NCBI RefSeq assembly: GCF_014384895.1
Contig: NZ_JACRSQ010000018.1
Span: 15,453-79,452 of the forward strand
DNA from: Bianquea renquensis
GTDB lineage: Bacteria; Bacillota; Clostridia; Lachnospirales; Bianqueaceae
Direction of reading: 5' to 3'
DNA: 64,000 bases
Of the stretch, positions 26,189-35,458 are shown piece after piece. Made by a program: the position numbers and the translations under genes. Each line of letters opens with the position of its first letter. Position 1 is the stretch's first letter. Below the pieces are notes generated by a model. It was not told the DNA's origin. It searched no databases and was given only the letters and a program-made list of their open reading frames with translations.

Positions 26189-27080
26189 TCTTTCTTTTCC
26201 TTTTGCTAGGAACAGTATATACATAAAATCAACCAGAAGAGGTCTTCCCATGGAAACAGTCACAAAATTTCTACGGGAGCTGTTTCAGCCGCCGTACACT
26301 TATCTGTTATGCTTTGCCTTGGCAATATTCGTCCTGGGCGCAATCCTTCGCTTTGCCTGTGGCGCGGTGAAAAGTATTCCCCGCTCAGCCGCCGCCTGCT
26401 TTGCGATCCTGTTTATCTACGTCATCAGCATCTGCGCCATGGGGGCGGAAGGTCCGTCAAAAGTACTCTTGAGCTGTCTCCCATTTCTAGGCGAAGTCAG
26501 CGATGCCACTAGTATTTTTGTCATGATGCGCACTAGTTTCTCTGCCTTCCTCTTAGAGGCAGCTCAGATGTTTCTACTTGCCTTTATCATCAATATGCTT
26601 CAGGATCTTTTTAACCGGTTTTTAAAGTCTGGGGGCGGTTCCTGGTTCGCTCACTTTTTCATCTGGTATTTCTGGCAGTGTGTCATCGTAGCCGTCGGCC
26701 TGGCAGCAAACTATGGGGTAGACTATCTGATGCGCCGCTATCTCTCCCATAGCTTTGCCAAATGGGCGCCGGTGGTTCTATTGATTCTACTCGCTACTGT
26801 AATGGTCTTCATGGCCCTCAAAATAATCTTTAAGACGGTTGCCTTTTTTACAAATCCTGTTTTTACCTGTTTATGGGACTTTCTGTTCCACAACACCGTT
26901 GGGCGCAACATCACCAATGCCTTTCTCACCACCGCTGCCTTATCCCTCATCGTTATCGTGGCCGACCGGGCTGGATGGCTGCTGCCTTTAGCCTCCGGTG
27001 GAATCATACTCACTTCTTTTGCGCCGGTAATACTCCTACTGTTGATCATCTGGTATCTAGTGTGGGTCTTGCTGTGTTAG
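26166..27080 (+). CDS. Hypothetical multi-pass membrane protein
   Basis: About 304 residues with seven or so hydrophobic segments (for example TYLLCFALAIFVLGAILRFA, AAACFAILFIYVISICAM and VVLLILLATVMVFMALKII) and short charged loops; no family recognised. Two starts compete: ATG 26166 with a strong GGAGG eight bases upstream, and ATG 26250 (METVTKFLRELF) with a weaker AGAGG. The former adds a 28-residue polar leader. I favour 26166 for its ribosome site. The gene is followed by a hairpin repeat and then by a terminator serving the converging isomerase operon. Confidence 0.65.
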   Translation: MDSSLITGLSFPFARNSIYIKSTRRGLPMETVTKFLRELFQPPYTYLLCFALAIFVLGAILRFACGAVKSIPRSAAACFAILFIYVISICAMGAEGPSKVLLSCLPFLGEVSDATSIFVMMRTSFSAFLLEAAQMFLLAFIINMLQDLFNRFLKSGGGSWFAHFFIWYFWQCVIVAVGLAANYGVDYLMRRYLSHSFAKWAPVVLLILLATVMVFMALKIIFKTVAFFTNPVFTCLWDFLFHNTVGRNITNAFLTTAALSLIVIVADRAGWLLPLASGGIILTSFAPVILLLLIIWYLVWVLLC

Positions 27081-27088
27081 ACATAAAA

Positions 27089-27140
27089 ACCTTCGGTTCT
27101 TCGAATCTAGGTCCGCCTCACGGCGGACTTTCCTATTGGA
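27089..27140 (-). repeat. Dispersed hairpin repeat, single copy
   Basis: The segment carries CCTTCGGTTCTTCGAA followed by GTCCGCCTCACGGCGGAC (a perfect GTCCGCC/GGCGGAC hairpin apart from its loop) and TTTCC. It matches, in reverse orientation, the modules of the two tandem copies at 47243-47410. Confidence 0.75.
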
Positions 27141-27147
27141 TGAAAAA

Positions 27148-27188
27148 GCGCCCCCGTAAGGCAATGTCCGGTTGCCATACGGGGGCGC
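27148..27188 (-). terminator. Terminator of the isomerase operon
   Basis: An 11-bp GC stem (GCGCCCCCGTA 27148-27158, TACGGGGGCGC 27178-27188) with an inner GGCAA/TTGCC stem. On the minus strand it is followed by TTTTTC. It lies 16 bases past the isomerase stop. Confidence 0.9.
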
Positions 27189-27203
27189 GTCCTCTCTCCA
27201 TCT

Positions 27204-28685
27204 TTATGCAAAAGGATTTTCTGTCTTATACAACATTCCACTTGGCTGATTGAAGGAGATATCCTCCACTCCCAGATAGCGAAGTACAGAATAGATCGCC
27301 TTTCCGTAGTGTCCGAAGACCACCGCTCCGTGATGGGGATAATTCTTCTCAATTAGAACATGGCGATAGAAACGTCCCATCTCTTGGATTGCAAAAATAC
27401 CGATCCCTCCAAAAGAGCGTGTCGCCACAGGCAAAACTTCCCCCTGCGCCACATAGGCCGTCAATTTTCCTCTTGCATTGCCCTGTAAACGATAGAAGGT
27501 GATCTCTCCGTCAACAAGATCGCCCTCCATAGTACCGCGGGTGATATTGGGCTCCGAATCCGGCTCCAGAGACCGCTTCATGATTCTCTGATAGCTCATG
27601 TTGGCCTTCTTCAGCTTACAGACCGGGGTGTTTCCGCAGTGGAATCCCATAAAGACATCTTGGAGCGTGTACGCATACTTGCCGGCAATGTCCGCATCGT
27701 ACATATCTTTGGGAACAGAATTGTTAATATCCAACAGCGTAACCGCGTCATTGGCAATACAGACTCCAATATACTCGCTGACAGCCCCGAAGATATCGAC
27801 TTCGCAGCTGACAGGGTATCCCTTAGCCGCCAGCCTAGAATTGACATAGCAGGGGACAAATCCAAATTCCGTCTGAAAAGCGGGCCAGCATTTATTGGCG
27901 AATACAAAGTATTCGCGGGATCCTCTATTGGCCTCCGCCCAGTCCATCAGCGTGATCTCATACTGGGCCAACTTTGGCAAGATACCGGCGTAGGGATTTT
28001 GGGAGCCGATCTCCTCCGCCATCTCTTTGGCAATCCCTTCAATGCGGGGATCCTTCTCGTGCTGGCGATAGGCGACCAGCAAATCCAACTCGGAATTTTC
28101 CTGAATTTCTACACCCAGGTCAAACAATGGCTGAATCGGCGCATTGCAGGCCATAAAATCCTGGGGCCTGGGGCCAAAACTAAAGACCTTCAGTTTGCTC
28201 AGTCCAATGACCGCGCGGGCAACAGGGATGAAGTCCTGAATCATGGACACGATATCCGTTGCTGTCCCCACAGGGTATTCTGGAATATAGGCTCGGACTC
28301 CCCTAAGGGCCAGATTATAGGAGCAGTTGAGCATACCGCAGTACGCGTCGCCGCGGCCGTCATACAGGTCCTCGCCCGTTTCTTCCGCCGCCGCTACAAA
28401 CATGACAGGGCCTTGGAAGCGCTGGGCCAAAATTGTCTCCGAGCTCTCCGGACCAAAATTGCCAAGGAACACGATCAAGGCGTTGACACCTGCCTCCTGG
28501 ACTTCCGCCAGCGCTTTCACTGAATCTCTCTCATTCTCGACACAGGTAGGAGCTTCGAAAATCTCAATGCCTGCCGTCTGACATGCGCTCACCACATCGC
28601 GGCGCCTTCTTTCGCTTAAGCTGATGGGAAAACAATCTCGGCTCACCGACACAATCCCTAGCTTAACACATGGAATATTATTCAT
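27204..28685 (-). CDS. L-fucose/L-arabinose isomerase family protein
   Basis: About 493 residues. The layout matches fucose/arabinose isomerase-like proteins: an N-terminal Rossmann-like domain (VKLGIVSVSRDCFPIS, SVKALAEVQEAGVNALIVFLGNFGPE), a middle part with the Lys/Glu-rich metal region (CEVDIFGAVSEYIGVCI), and a C-terminal FucI-type beta domain ending HHGAVVFGHYGKAIYSVLRYLG. It should interconvert an aldose and a ketose using a divalent metal. The ATG at 28685 (MNNIPCVK) follows GGAGGGTAAGG. It is the last gene of LacI-DUF4867-FGGY kinase-isomerase, a complete isomerise-then-phosphorylate route. Which sugar is used is not certain. Confidence 0.8.
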   Translation of the reverse strand: MNNIPCVKLGIVSVSRDCFPISLSERRRRDVVSACQTAGIEIFEAPTCVENERDSVKALAEVQEAGVNALIVFLGNFGPESSETILAQRFQGPVMFVAAAEETGEDLYDGRGDAYCGMLNCSYNLALRGVRAYIPEYPVGTATDIVSMIQDFIPVARAVIGLSKLKVFSFGPRPQDFMACNAPIQPLFDLGVEIQENSELDLLVAYRQHEKDPRIEGIAKEMAEEIGSQNPYAGILPKLAQYEITLMDWAEANRGSREYFVFANKCWPAFQTEFGFVPCYVNSRLAAKGYPVSCEVDIFGAVSEYIGVCIANDAVTLLDINNSVPKDMYDADIAGKYAYTLQDVFMGFHCGNTPVCKLKKANMSYQRIMKRSLEPDSEPNITRGTMEGDLVDGEITFYRLQGNARGKLTAYVAQGEVLPVATRSFGGIGIFAIQEMGRFYRHVLIEKNYPHHGAVVFGHYGKAIYSVLRYLGVEDISFNQPSGMLYKTENPFA

Positions 28686-28719
28686 CCTTACCCTCCACTC
28701 TGTCGCTTTTTGCGGCAAT

Positions 28720-30243
28720 TTATTGTATTTCATCAAAAAACCATTTTAGGCTGCCGTACAGTTTCGTATATTTCAAAAATAATTCCCCATACAGTTCCTT
28801 ATACTCCGCTCTTGGAAGAATCTCGCTGTCCGGTCTCGCCAACTCCATGGCTTCCTCCATACTATCCCACAGTCCACACCCGGTCCCAGCCACTAAGGCA
28901 GCACCGAAAGCTCCTCCTTCAGCAGACCCGTAGACTGTGTGTACGGGAAGCTGAAAGATATCGGCTAAAATCTGCCTCCACAGGGGACTTTTTGCGCCAC
29001 CGCCCGATACTATAATCTCCGTGGGCGTGCCCGAATTGACTGACATAATGAGTTCATACACTTGTCTAAGGGAGAAGCCGACTCCCTCCAGGACAGCTCT
29101 GGCAAAATGCCCCTTTCTGTGAAGAGATGTGACGCCGATAAAACCACCTTTTGCATTGGGGTCATTCAGCGGACACCTCTCCCCTGTCAGATAGGGCAGG
29201 TAGATCAGCCCTTCAGACCCTGGAGCTACTGCCTTTGCCTCCTCATCCAACAAGCGATATGCATCGATGCCCTCCGCCTCCTGCCTTGCCAGCTCGTGGC
29301 TACCCAGCGCATCCCGGAACCATTGATAGGATCCCGCTGCTGCCAATGTCACTCCCATGGCGTGCCATGTTCCCGGTTTATTGTTGCAAAATAACTGTAG
29401 CTTTCCATCGGGATTGGGCATGTAGGAGGGAAGCCCCATGGCGACCACGCCTGATGTGCCTAACGTTACGCCGACTTTTCCCGGCTGGACGAGTCCCATC
29501 CCTGTTGTTGAGATCACCGCGTCCCCGCCGCCGCCATATACCTTTGTCCCCGCTGGGATTCCACACTCCCGAGCCGCCTCTTCTGTCACGGCGCCAGTCT
29601 GCTCGGTGGACTCCACACAGGATGGGAACAGTCCTCGCTCAATCCCAATCTTTTCAATGAGCTCCCATGCCCATTCTCGTCTCTCCACATTAAATAGACC
29701 GTACCCTGATGCGTCGGAGACCTCCGTGCAGATCACGCCTGTCAACTTATATCGTATGTAATCCTTCGGGTTGATAATGACTTTCGTCCTTGCGTAATTC
29801 TCCGGTTCCTCCTCTTTCATCCACAGAATCTTGCCCCCTGTGTACCCTGTCAACATACGATTATTCGTATAGTCAAGCAGAGATTTCAGTCCACCCGCCA
29901 ACTCTGTTATCTCGTCGCACTGCTTCTGTGTTCTCTGGTCGTTCCATAAGATTGAGGGCCGTACTGGCCGATGGTTGGCATCAAGGGCAACCATCCCGTG
30001 CATTTGTCCGGAAAAACTCACCCCGGCACACTCCGCATCCTGCATCGTCTCCATGATGTCCCTACATCCCTCAGCTGCAGCACACCACCAATCCTCCGGA
30101 TTCTGCTCTGTCCATCCGGCCTTGGGCTGATACAGCGGGTACTCCTTTAACGCGGACCCGAGAATCTGTCCGTCTCGATTCAGCGCGATACATTTGCACC
30201 CAGATGTGCCAATATCGATGCCAATGACAAATTTTTTCTCCAT
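28720..30243 (-). CDS. FGGY-family carbohydrate kinase (xylulokinase-like)
   Basis: A 507-residue kinase with the two-lobed FGGY/actin-type ATPase fold. The phosphate-1 loop is VIGIDIGTSGCKCIAL, the catalytic region holds GVSFSGQMHGMVALD, and the ATP-binding C-lobe has IIVSGGGAKSPLWRQILADI and GSAEGGAFGAALVA, as in xylulokinases. It would phosphorylate the ketose made by the isomerase encoded 34 bases downstream. No transporter belongs to this operon. Exact ketose specificity is not readable. Confidence 0.88.
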   Translation of the reverse strand: MEKKFVIGIDIGTSGCKCIALNRDGQILGSALKEYPLYQPKAGWTEQNPEDWWCAAAEGCRDIMETMQDAECAGVSFSGQMHGMVALDANHRPVRPSILWNDQRTQKQCDEITELAGGLKSLLDYTNNRMLTGYTGGKILWMKEEEPENYARTKVIINPKDYIRYKLTGVICTEVSDASGYGLFNVERREWAWELIEKIGIERGLFPSCVESTEQTGAVTEEAARECGIPAGTKVYGGGGDAVISTTGMGLVQPGKVGVTLGTSGVVAMGLPSYMPNPDGKLQLFCNNKPGTWHAMGVTLAAAGSYQWFRDALGSHELARQEAEGIDAYRLLDEEAKAVAPGSEGLIYLPYLTGERCPLNDPNAKGGFIGVTSLHRKGHFARAVLEGVGFSLRQVYELIMSVNSGTPTEIIVSGGGAKSPLWRQILADIFQLPVHTVYGSAEGGAFGAALVAGTGCGLWDSMEEAMELARPDSEILPRAEYKELYGELFLKYTKLYGSLKWFFDEIQ

Positions 30244-30258
30244 CTCTCTTCCTCCGGG

Positions 30259-30900
30259 TCAACGGATATGGGACTCAATATCGATGTTCTCACCGGTCAA
30301 TCCCACATAAGCCCCTTTTTCTGCATCCTCGGTGCCGGGAAGCGTCAACAGCCATTTATTTCGCGCTGTCATCCACCGGTCTTCTTCGCACACCGGCGTG
30401 AAGGCTGGTTTCTCTGTGTTGGTTCCCTTTGGGAGAACAACCACGACTCGAAATCCGGCTCCCCTGTTTCCCTCACAGGGTGCGTAGTGCAAAGTCGTCG
30501 CGTACACCTCTACAGCGCAACCTTTCGGCACACGGAAGGCTTTCACCTTGGCTGTATCATACTGTCCATTTTGGATATCCTGCTCACGCCCCAGCAATAA
30601 AATCATATCGTCATCCGCAATGTTGATCTCACTATCCCGGTGGTACTCCAAACTATTGAGCTTCGTATTGCTGCCATTGCAGTAGCCAATCTGGATAGGC
30701 ATACCACCATACGCTCTGTCCGATAATTCCTGACAGACCGGAAGTGCCTCCAACTCCTCCACACTGGGGACGTAGATCACCGCATCCTCCGGCTTTGGCG
30801 AGATTTGGCGCAAAACCCCCAGCAGCGCAGTAAAATCATATCCCTCCACTACTTTTCCATAGTCTGCAAATTCTGGATCGAATACACTCTTGCTTATCAT
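30259..30900 (-). CDS. DUF4867 family protein
   Basis: A 213-residue protein matching DUF4867 by length and pattern (IQIGYCNGSNTKLNSLEYHRDSEINIADDD, then VYATTLHYAPCEGNRGAGFRVVVVLPKGTNTE), a cupin-like all-beta fold. The conserved His/Glu/Asp in EYHRDSEI suggests a metal site, perhaps a sugar isomerase or mutarotase role (inference). Its ATG overlaps the lacI stop (ATGA), and the FGGY kinase follows by 15 bases, so it is tightly coupled to both. Confidence 0.8.
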   Translation of the reverse strand: MISKSVFDPEFADYGKVVEGYDFTALLGVLRQISPKPEDAVIYVPSVEELEALPVCQELSDRAYGGMPIQIGYCNGSNTKLNSLEYHRDSEINIADDDMILLLGREQDIQNGQYDTAKVKAFRVPKGCAVEVYATTLHYAPCEGNRGAGFRVVVVLPKGTNTEKPAFTPVCEEDRWMTARNKWLLTLPGTEDAEKGAYVGLTGENIDIESHIR

Positions 30901-31943
30901 CTTGCTCCTCCTCTACTTTCGCTCTCCATGCTCTGCTTTATTTTTATGGTCAGCTCTGTCAAAACTTGCTGTGACGCGGGCCTTTCCCCTTCCATTAGGT
31001 ATTCAAATAAAAGCCGTATCGCCTGATATCCCTGTTCATTGGGCTGCTGGCAGACAATTGCCTTGATTAGGCCATCCATGAGATATCGCTCCGTTATCGG
31101 CGTCTGATCAAACGCAACGATTCGAAGCCTTTTTCCGCGCAGAGCCTCAGCCGCCTTAAGACCTCCGCCCGCCCCCCCTGTGGTAAAGCACAGCGCGTCG
31201 ATCTGTGGATGCTGACGCAACATTGCCTCAACTGCATCGTAGGACCGCTGTTCATCGTCATAGCTATCCGCGATATCCACTACCTGTATGTCCGGATACT
31301 CATTCTTCACAACGCTCATAAAACCTTCGACTCGCTGCGTATGCCCCATCACATTGCCACACCCAGAAATGATGCCCACCTGTGCGCGCTCTCCTGTAAT
31401 GAGTCCCATGAGTCCCGCCGCCGTGCGTCCACTTTTAAAATAGTCGCAGCCAACATAGGCTAGTTTTTTAGAAAATGGTACGTCCATATTTACATTTACA
31501 ATGGGAAACCCTTCTGCCGCCAGCTCTGCTAACCGCGCGATTACCTGCCGGTCACTCACCGGCGAGATTGCCAGCGCGTCCACCTTCTCCTGATACACCA
31601 TGGAATTAATCGCCTCAAGCTGGCTCTTGGCGTCGTATCCCCTGATCATTCTGCGGCAAACCGTAACGCCAAAATCGGAGATTTCTTCCTCCGCTCGGAT
31701 GACACCTTCGATTACCTGATCAAAAAAAATGTTCTCAATGCTGATGAGTCCTATTTTGCTTGGATTTGCCTTGGTCGCCAGAGCCTTTGCCAGCTTATTG
31801 GGTTTATATCCATACAGATTGGCAATATCCAGAATTCTCCGCTCCACCTCCGGGCTCACACCGCCACGCCCATTGAGCGCACGGTCTACGGTTCCTCTGG
31901 AGACGCCGGCCTTCTGCGCGATCTCTTTTATCGTAATGGCCAT
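30897..31943 (-). CDS. LacI-family transcriptional regulator of the sugar kinase/isomerase operon
   Basis: A 348-residue regulator: LacI helix-turn-helix (MAITIKEIAQKAGVSRGTVDRALNGRGGVSPEVERRI) and a periplasmic-binding-protein-type sensor (SKIGLISIENIFFDQVIEGV), closer to the ribose/xylose-binding branch. It is the first gene of a four-gene operon and has its own consensus promoter, with a short palindrome (TGTGCCCGCACA, 31956-31967) at the start point as a candidate operator. No copy of the 14-bp operator of the first lacI occurs here, so the two regulators should not cross-bind. Confidence 0.9.
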   Translation of the reverse strand: MAITIKEIAQKAGVSRGTVDRALNGRGGVSPEVERRILDIANLYGYKPNKLAKALATKANPSKIGLISIENIFFDQVIEGVIRAEEEISDFGVTVCRRMIRGYDAKSQLEAINSMVYQEKVDALAISPVSDRQVIARLAELAAEGFPIVNVNMDVPFSKKLAYVGCDYFKSGRTAAGLMGLITGERAQVGIISGCGNVMGHTQRVEGFMSVVKNEYPDIQVVDIADSYDDEQRSYDAVEAMLRQHPQIDALCFTTGGAGGGLKAAEALRGKRLRIVAFDQTPITERYLMDGLIKAIVCQQPNEQGYQAIRLLFEYLMEGERPASQQVLTELTIKIKQSMESESRGGAR

Positions 31944-31977
31944 CTACATACCCCCTGTGCCCGCACACGTTTTTTTT

Positions 31978-32006
31978 ATTATACCGCAACTCCTGTATCT
32001 TGTCAA
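31978..32006 (-). promoter_or_regulatory. Consensus promoter of the second lacI operon
   Basis: On the minus strand: TTGACA (32006-32001), a 17-bp spacer and TATAAT (31983-31978). This is an exact sigma-A consensus; such strength usually goes with repression. Confidence 0.9.
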
Positions 32007-32183
32007 TTATAGAATACCGCATTCAGTGACTTCATATTCAAGATCGCCATACACAATGTAAAATTCATCGGTCCGACGTTTTTCTAAGATCCCCAAGCAA
32101 TATCTTGACTCCATAGCAAAAACAAAAACTCGAACGCCAAAGACGATGACGGGCAAGGCATCTGGGCAATTTTAAAGCTTATC

Positions 32184-32756
32184 TCAATTCAATTCATCCA
32201 GTGTCAGCGAAAAGCTGTCGATAAAATGGTCCATGAAATATTGAACGCAGGGACGTTGGAATTGGTCAATGGACTCCCGAATGGAATTCATGGCGCGCTC
32301 AAATTCGCGATTTCCGGCCTTCATTTCTTCCAGGCACTTACAATATGCACTGATGCGGTCAGCGGCCTTCACGAGGTCATATGAGGCCTTATCCGGCGGA
32401 TTAAGCAGAGGGGTGTAATCCTGTCTCAACTCTTCCGGGAGCATGGACAGCATTTTCTCATTGGCAATCCCCTCGATCTCTTTATACGCTTGGCTGATCT
32501 TCGGGTTAAAATATTTGATCGGCGTCGCCAGATCCCCGGTGATCACCTCCGAAGTCTCATGATAGACTGCTAAGACACAAATATGATCCGGATCCAGCGC
32601 TCCCCCGAAAAGACGGTTCTCAATCAGGGCAAGACTGTGGGCGATCATAGCGACTTGCAGACTGTGCTCCTGTATATTCTCTTCCTGACTGTTCCTCATT
32701 AGCCCCCAGCGCTTTATATATTTCATGCGGGATAGGTAGGCAAAAAAATGATGCAT
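32184..32756 (-). CDS. HD-domain phosphohydrolase, YfbR-like 5'-deoxynucleotidase
   Basis: About 190 residues. The HD metal site is seen as QEHSLQVAMIAH (first His), VLAVYHETSEVITGD (H-E/D pair) and KAADRISAYCK (last Asp), the YfbR arrangement. It would remove phosphate from deoxynucleoside monophosphates. The ATG at 32756 (MHHFFAYLS) has AAGGAGG nine bases upstream, overlapping the end of recF; the longer frame lies inside recF. It is the last gene of the dnaA-side cluster, in the place where gyrB is common in relatives. Confidence 0.83.
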   Translation of the reverse strand: MHHFFAYLSRMKYIKRWGLMRNSQEENIQEHSLQVAMIAHSLALIENRLFGGALDPDHICVLAVYHETSEVITGDLATPIKYFNPKISQAYKEIEGIANEKMLSMLPEELRQDYTPLLNPPDKASYDLVKAADRISAYCKCLEEMKAGNREFERAMNSIRESIDQFQRPCVQYFMDHFIDSFSLTLDELN

Positions 32757-32760
32757 TCGG

Positions 32761-33846
32761 CTATACCTCCTTTCGAACTTGACCTTGTTCCACCCGATAA
32801 ATCCTTCCGGCTGGCATCTGTTTAATGCTGTCCTCAATGCCGGTGCATGTGAGAATCGTCTGATTTTCCTCGATGTAGTGGACCAAATGTAGCTGGCGCT
32901 CCGAGTCCAATTCCGACATTACATCATCCAATAACAAAACCGGTGGATATCCGATTTCATTTTTGACCATGTTCAATTCCGCCAGCTTCATAGAAAGCGC
33001 TGCTGTTCGCTGCTGCCCCTGCGATCCAAAAACACGCACATCTGTTCCATTAATTGTAATGCGGATATCATCCCGGTGGGGTCCTATCTGAGTGCTCCCC
33101 TGCCGGATATCTCTCTGTAGTCCGCGCGTCAGTCGATCTAAAAGAGACTGTGAGTCTGCCTCACCATCCTGCTCATAGGATAAAGCCAGCTGCTCTGTGC
33201 CATGGGATAACTGCTGATGGATGTCGCGGGTATAGCTGTCAAGCGTTTGCAAAAATTGTTTTCGCCGCTTTGCAATCTTAGCTCCGTACTCTGCCAACTG
33301 GGTGTCCCATGCGAAAACGCTATCCCTCTGAGAAGGATTCCCATAGAGATCCTTTAACAGTTGATTGCGCTGCTTCAATACCTTGTGATATTGCTGAAGG
33401 TTGTGGAGATACACCCTATCCAATTGGCATATCTCAATATCCATAAACTTGCGGCGTCTCGCAGGCCCGCTTTTGATCAGCGAAAGATCCTCAGGTGAAA
33501 AGACGACAACATGAAAACAGCCAAATAAATCGTCGATTTTTTTCACGGGACATCCATTAACCGCCACGGATTTTCTGCCATTTTTTCGCAGATGAATCTC
33601 GATTGTGTCATCTCTGTGCTTTTCATAGAGAATTTTGATCAACGCCTCTTCCTCGCCAGCTCGGATGCATTCCTTATCATACGCGGTTCGATGTGACCGG
33701 CCTGTTGCGCAAAAATAGATAGCCTCCAGCAAATTCGTCTTCCCCTGAGCATTCAGGCCACAAAGGATATTGACGTTTCGAGTTAGATCCAAATTGAGCG
33801 ACTCATAATTTCGATAGTTTTGTAGTAAAATGCGTTTTACGTACAT
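32761..33846 (-). CDS. recF: DNA replication/repair protein RecF
   Basis: A 361-residue SMC-like ATPase. It starts MYVKRILLQNYRNYESLNL and carries Walker A GLNAQGKTNLLEAIYF (about 30-45), VFSPEDLSLIKSGPARRRKFMD, the ABC signature-like FGSQGQQRTAALSMKLAE and Walker B PVLLLDDVMSELD. RecF loads RecA at gaps through RecOR. It lies in the standard order dnaA-dnaN-yaaA-recF; a hairpin in the 89-bp gap before it may limit read-through from yaaA. Confidence 0.96.
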   Translation of the reverse strand: MYVKRILLQNYRNYESLNLDLTRNVNILCGLNAQGKTNLLEAIYFCATGRSHRTAYDKECIRAGEEEALIKILYEKHRDDTIEIHLRKNGRKSVAVNGCPVKKIDDLFGCFHVVVFSPEDLSLIKSGPARRRKFMDIEICQLDRVYLHNLQQYHKVLKQRNQLLKDLYGNPSQRDSVFAWDTQLAEYGAKIAKRRKQFLQTLDSYTRDIHQQLSHGTEQLALSYEQDGEADSQSLLDRLTRGLQRDIRQGSTQIGPHRDDIRITINGTDVRVFGSQGQQRTAALSMKLAELNMVKNEIGYPPVLLLDDVMSELDSERQLHLVHYIEENQTILTCTGIEDSIKQMPAGRIYRVEQGQVRKEV

Positions 33847-33901
33847 TCCGGTCCCACCTCCCCGTCATCAAATGCGCTGACAAATTTCATTCCCTATATG
33901 G

Positions 33902-33929
33902 AAAAAAGACGGGTATACCGTCCTTTTTT
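33902..33929 (-). terminator. Terminator or attenuator between yaaA and recF
   Basis: GACGG-GTATA-CCGTC hairpin flanked by A6 (33902-33907) and T6 (33924-33929), so it can act in either direction. It lies between yaaA and recF and would lower recF expression. Confidence 0.65.
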
Positions 33930-33935
33930 CGCTCT

Positions 33936-34151
33936 CTACTCCGCTTCCAACAGATATTCGCCCGCGCCCTCCACTTTGACTCGATCGCCGGGTCTCAACT
34001 TTTTGCGGATCTCGAAGGCGATGGAGCCATTGACAGATACCATCTGATTTTGGATCATCACCTTAGCCTCGCCGCCGCTGGACGCCACATTCTCTTTTTT
34101 CAGAAATTGATTCAATTGAATATAGTCGCCCCTTATTTTACAGATTGTCAT
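33936..34151 (-). CDS. yaaA: S4-domain RNA-binding protein YaaA
   Basis: A 71-residue single S4 domain (YIQLNQFLKKENVASSGGEAKVMIQNQMVSVNGS), the small protein standardly placed between dnaN and recF in Bacillota. It probably binds structured RNA or ribosomal precursors; its exact role is unsettled. I prefer the ATG at 34151 (MTICKIRGD) because GGAGG lies five bases before it; the ATG at 34163 overlaps that site. Confidence 0.88.
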   Translation of the reverse strand: MTICKIRGDYIQLNQFLKKENVASSGGEAKVMIQNQMVSVNGSIAFEIRKKLRPGDRVKVEGAGEYLLEAE

Positions 34152-34212
34152 GGCTTCCTCCATATCACCGCATTTGCGGCGTTTCTCACGTCAAATTATT
34201 AAGTATGCATAA

Positions 34213-35319
34213 TTATGCATGAAGGCGAATGGGAAGAATAAAATACTGATAGTCTTCTTTTTCTGGATCTTGAATAATGCAGGGCGTCAACGATGATGAG
34301 TAAAGAATGCAGACTTCCTCCTCCTCGATGACCCGAAGCGCTTCCAGATAATATTTCGGGTTAAAGGCAATTGTCAACCCTTCGCCCTCAAGCTGTAACG
34401 GTACCTCTTCATAGGCGCTGCCTAACTCCGTATTGGAGGTGATCACCATTTTTTCTTTATCGATTTCCAATCGAACTGGACTATTTTTACTCTCCCGGCT
34501 GATCAGCGCAGCTCTGTCGATACTGTCTAAAAGATCTTTTTTATTGATTCGAATCTTAGACGTGAAATCCATACTCAGATTTCGCTGATATTGTAAAAAT
34601 TCACCTTCCAATAGCCTTGTCACAACAAGAGTTTCGTTCATTTGGAAAAGTATGTGTTTTCCTGTGAAAGACACCGTCATCAACTCGTCATCTTCCGATG
34701 CAAGAATCTTATGGATTTCGTTCAATGCTTTGCCTGGAACTGTAACTTTAAAGTCATTCTCGCTGTTTACTTCCGTCCTGCGCATGGAAATCCGGAATCC
34801 GTCCACGGCAACCAGATGAAGATATCCATCCCTGACATCGATGAGCTCACCGGTGAGGATGGGGCGCCCGCTGTCCTCAGGTGCAATGGAAAAGATTGTC
34901 TCGTGAATCATATTCTTAAAAATTCCCTGGGAGAGCACCAGCTGATGGTTGCTCTCGATGGTTGGCAGCTCTGGAAAATCAGCGCTGCTCTGGCCAGGAA
35001 TGTTGAATTTGGATTTGGCACAGCGGATTGTAATGTTATTTCGCTCGTCCGTCTCGATGGATACATCTTCATCGGGCAGTTTTCGGATGATCTCGTTAAA
35101 TATTTTTGCATTGACCGCGATGGTACCTTGCTCTTTAATATTTGCCTCCAAAACGGTTTTGATTCCCATGTCCAGGTCATTCCCGATCAAGGTAAATTCT
35201 CCGGACGTTGCGTCCAATAAAATGCATTCCAAGATTGGAAGCGTGGTCTTTCCTGAGACGGCTCTGGATACAATTCCGACTCCCTTTGCCAGTTGATTTT
35301 TATTACAAATGATATTCAT
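34213..35319 (-). CDS. dnaN: DNA polymerase III beta subunit (sliding clamp)
   Basis: A 368-residue clamp protein with three repeats of the clamp fold, beginning MNIICNKNQLAKGVGIVSRAVS and ending YQYFILPIRLHA, the usual clamp terminus. It encircles DNA and tethers the replicase. AAGGAGT precedes the ATG. The 410-bp gap to dnaA holds the origin elements. Confidence 0.97.
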   Translation of the reverse strand: MNIICNKNQLAKGVGIVSRAVSGKTTLPILECILLDATSGEFTLIGNDLDMGIKTVLEANIKEQGTIAVNAKIFNEIIRKLPDEDVSIETDERNNITIRCAKSKFNIPGQSSADFPELPTIESNHQLVLSQGIFKNMIHETIFSIAPEDSGRPILTGELIDVRDGYLHLVAVDGFRISMRRTEVNSENDFKVTVPGKALNEIHKILASEDDELMTVSFTGKHILFQMNETLVVTRLLEGEFLQYQRNLSMDFTSKIRINKKDLLDSIDRAALISRESKNSPVRLEIDKEKMVITSNTELGSAYEEVPLQLEGEGLTIAFNPKYYLEALRVIEEEEVCILYSSSLTPCIIQDPEKEDYQYFILPIRLHA

Positions 35320-35458
35320 GTGGTTGACTCCTTTCTGTCTGTTGGTTGTTTACTTGTTTTACCCGCAGTTAGCGGATTGTGGTAACAGTATATGACAATT
35401 GGGGGAAAACTTGAGCATTTCATATGACCGGATTGTGTCGGGTTCGGTCGGTGGGGGA

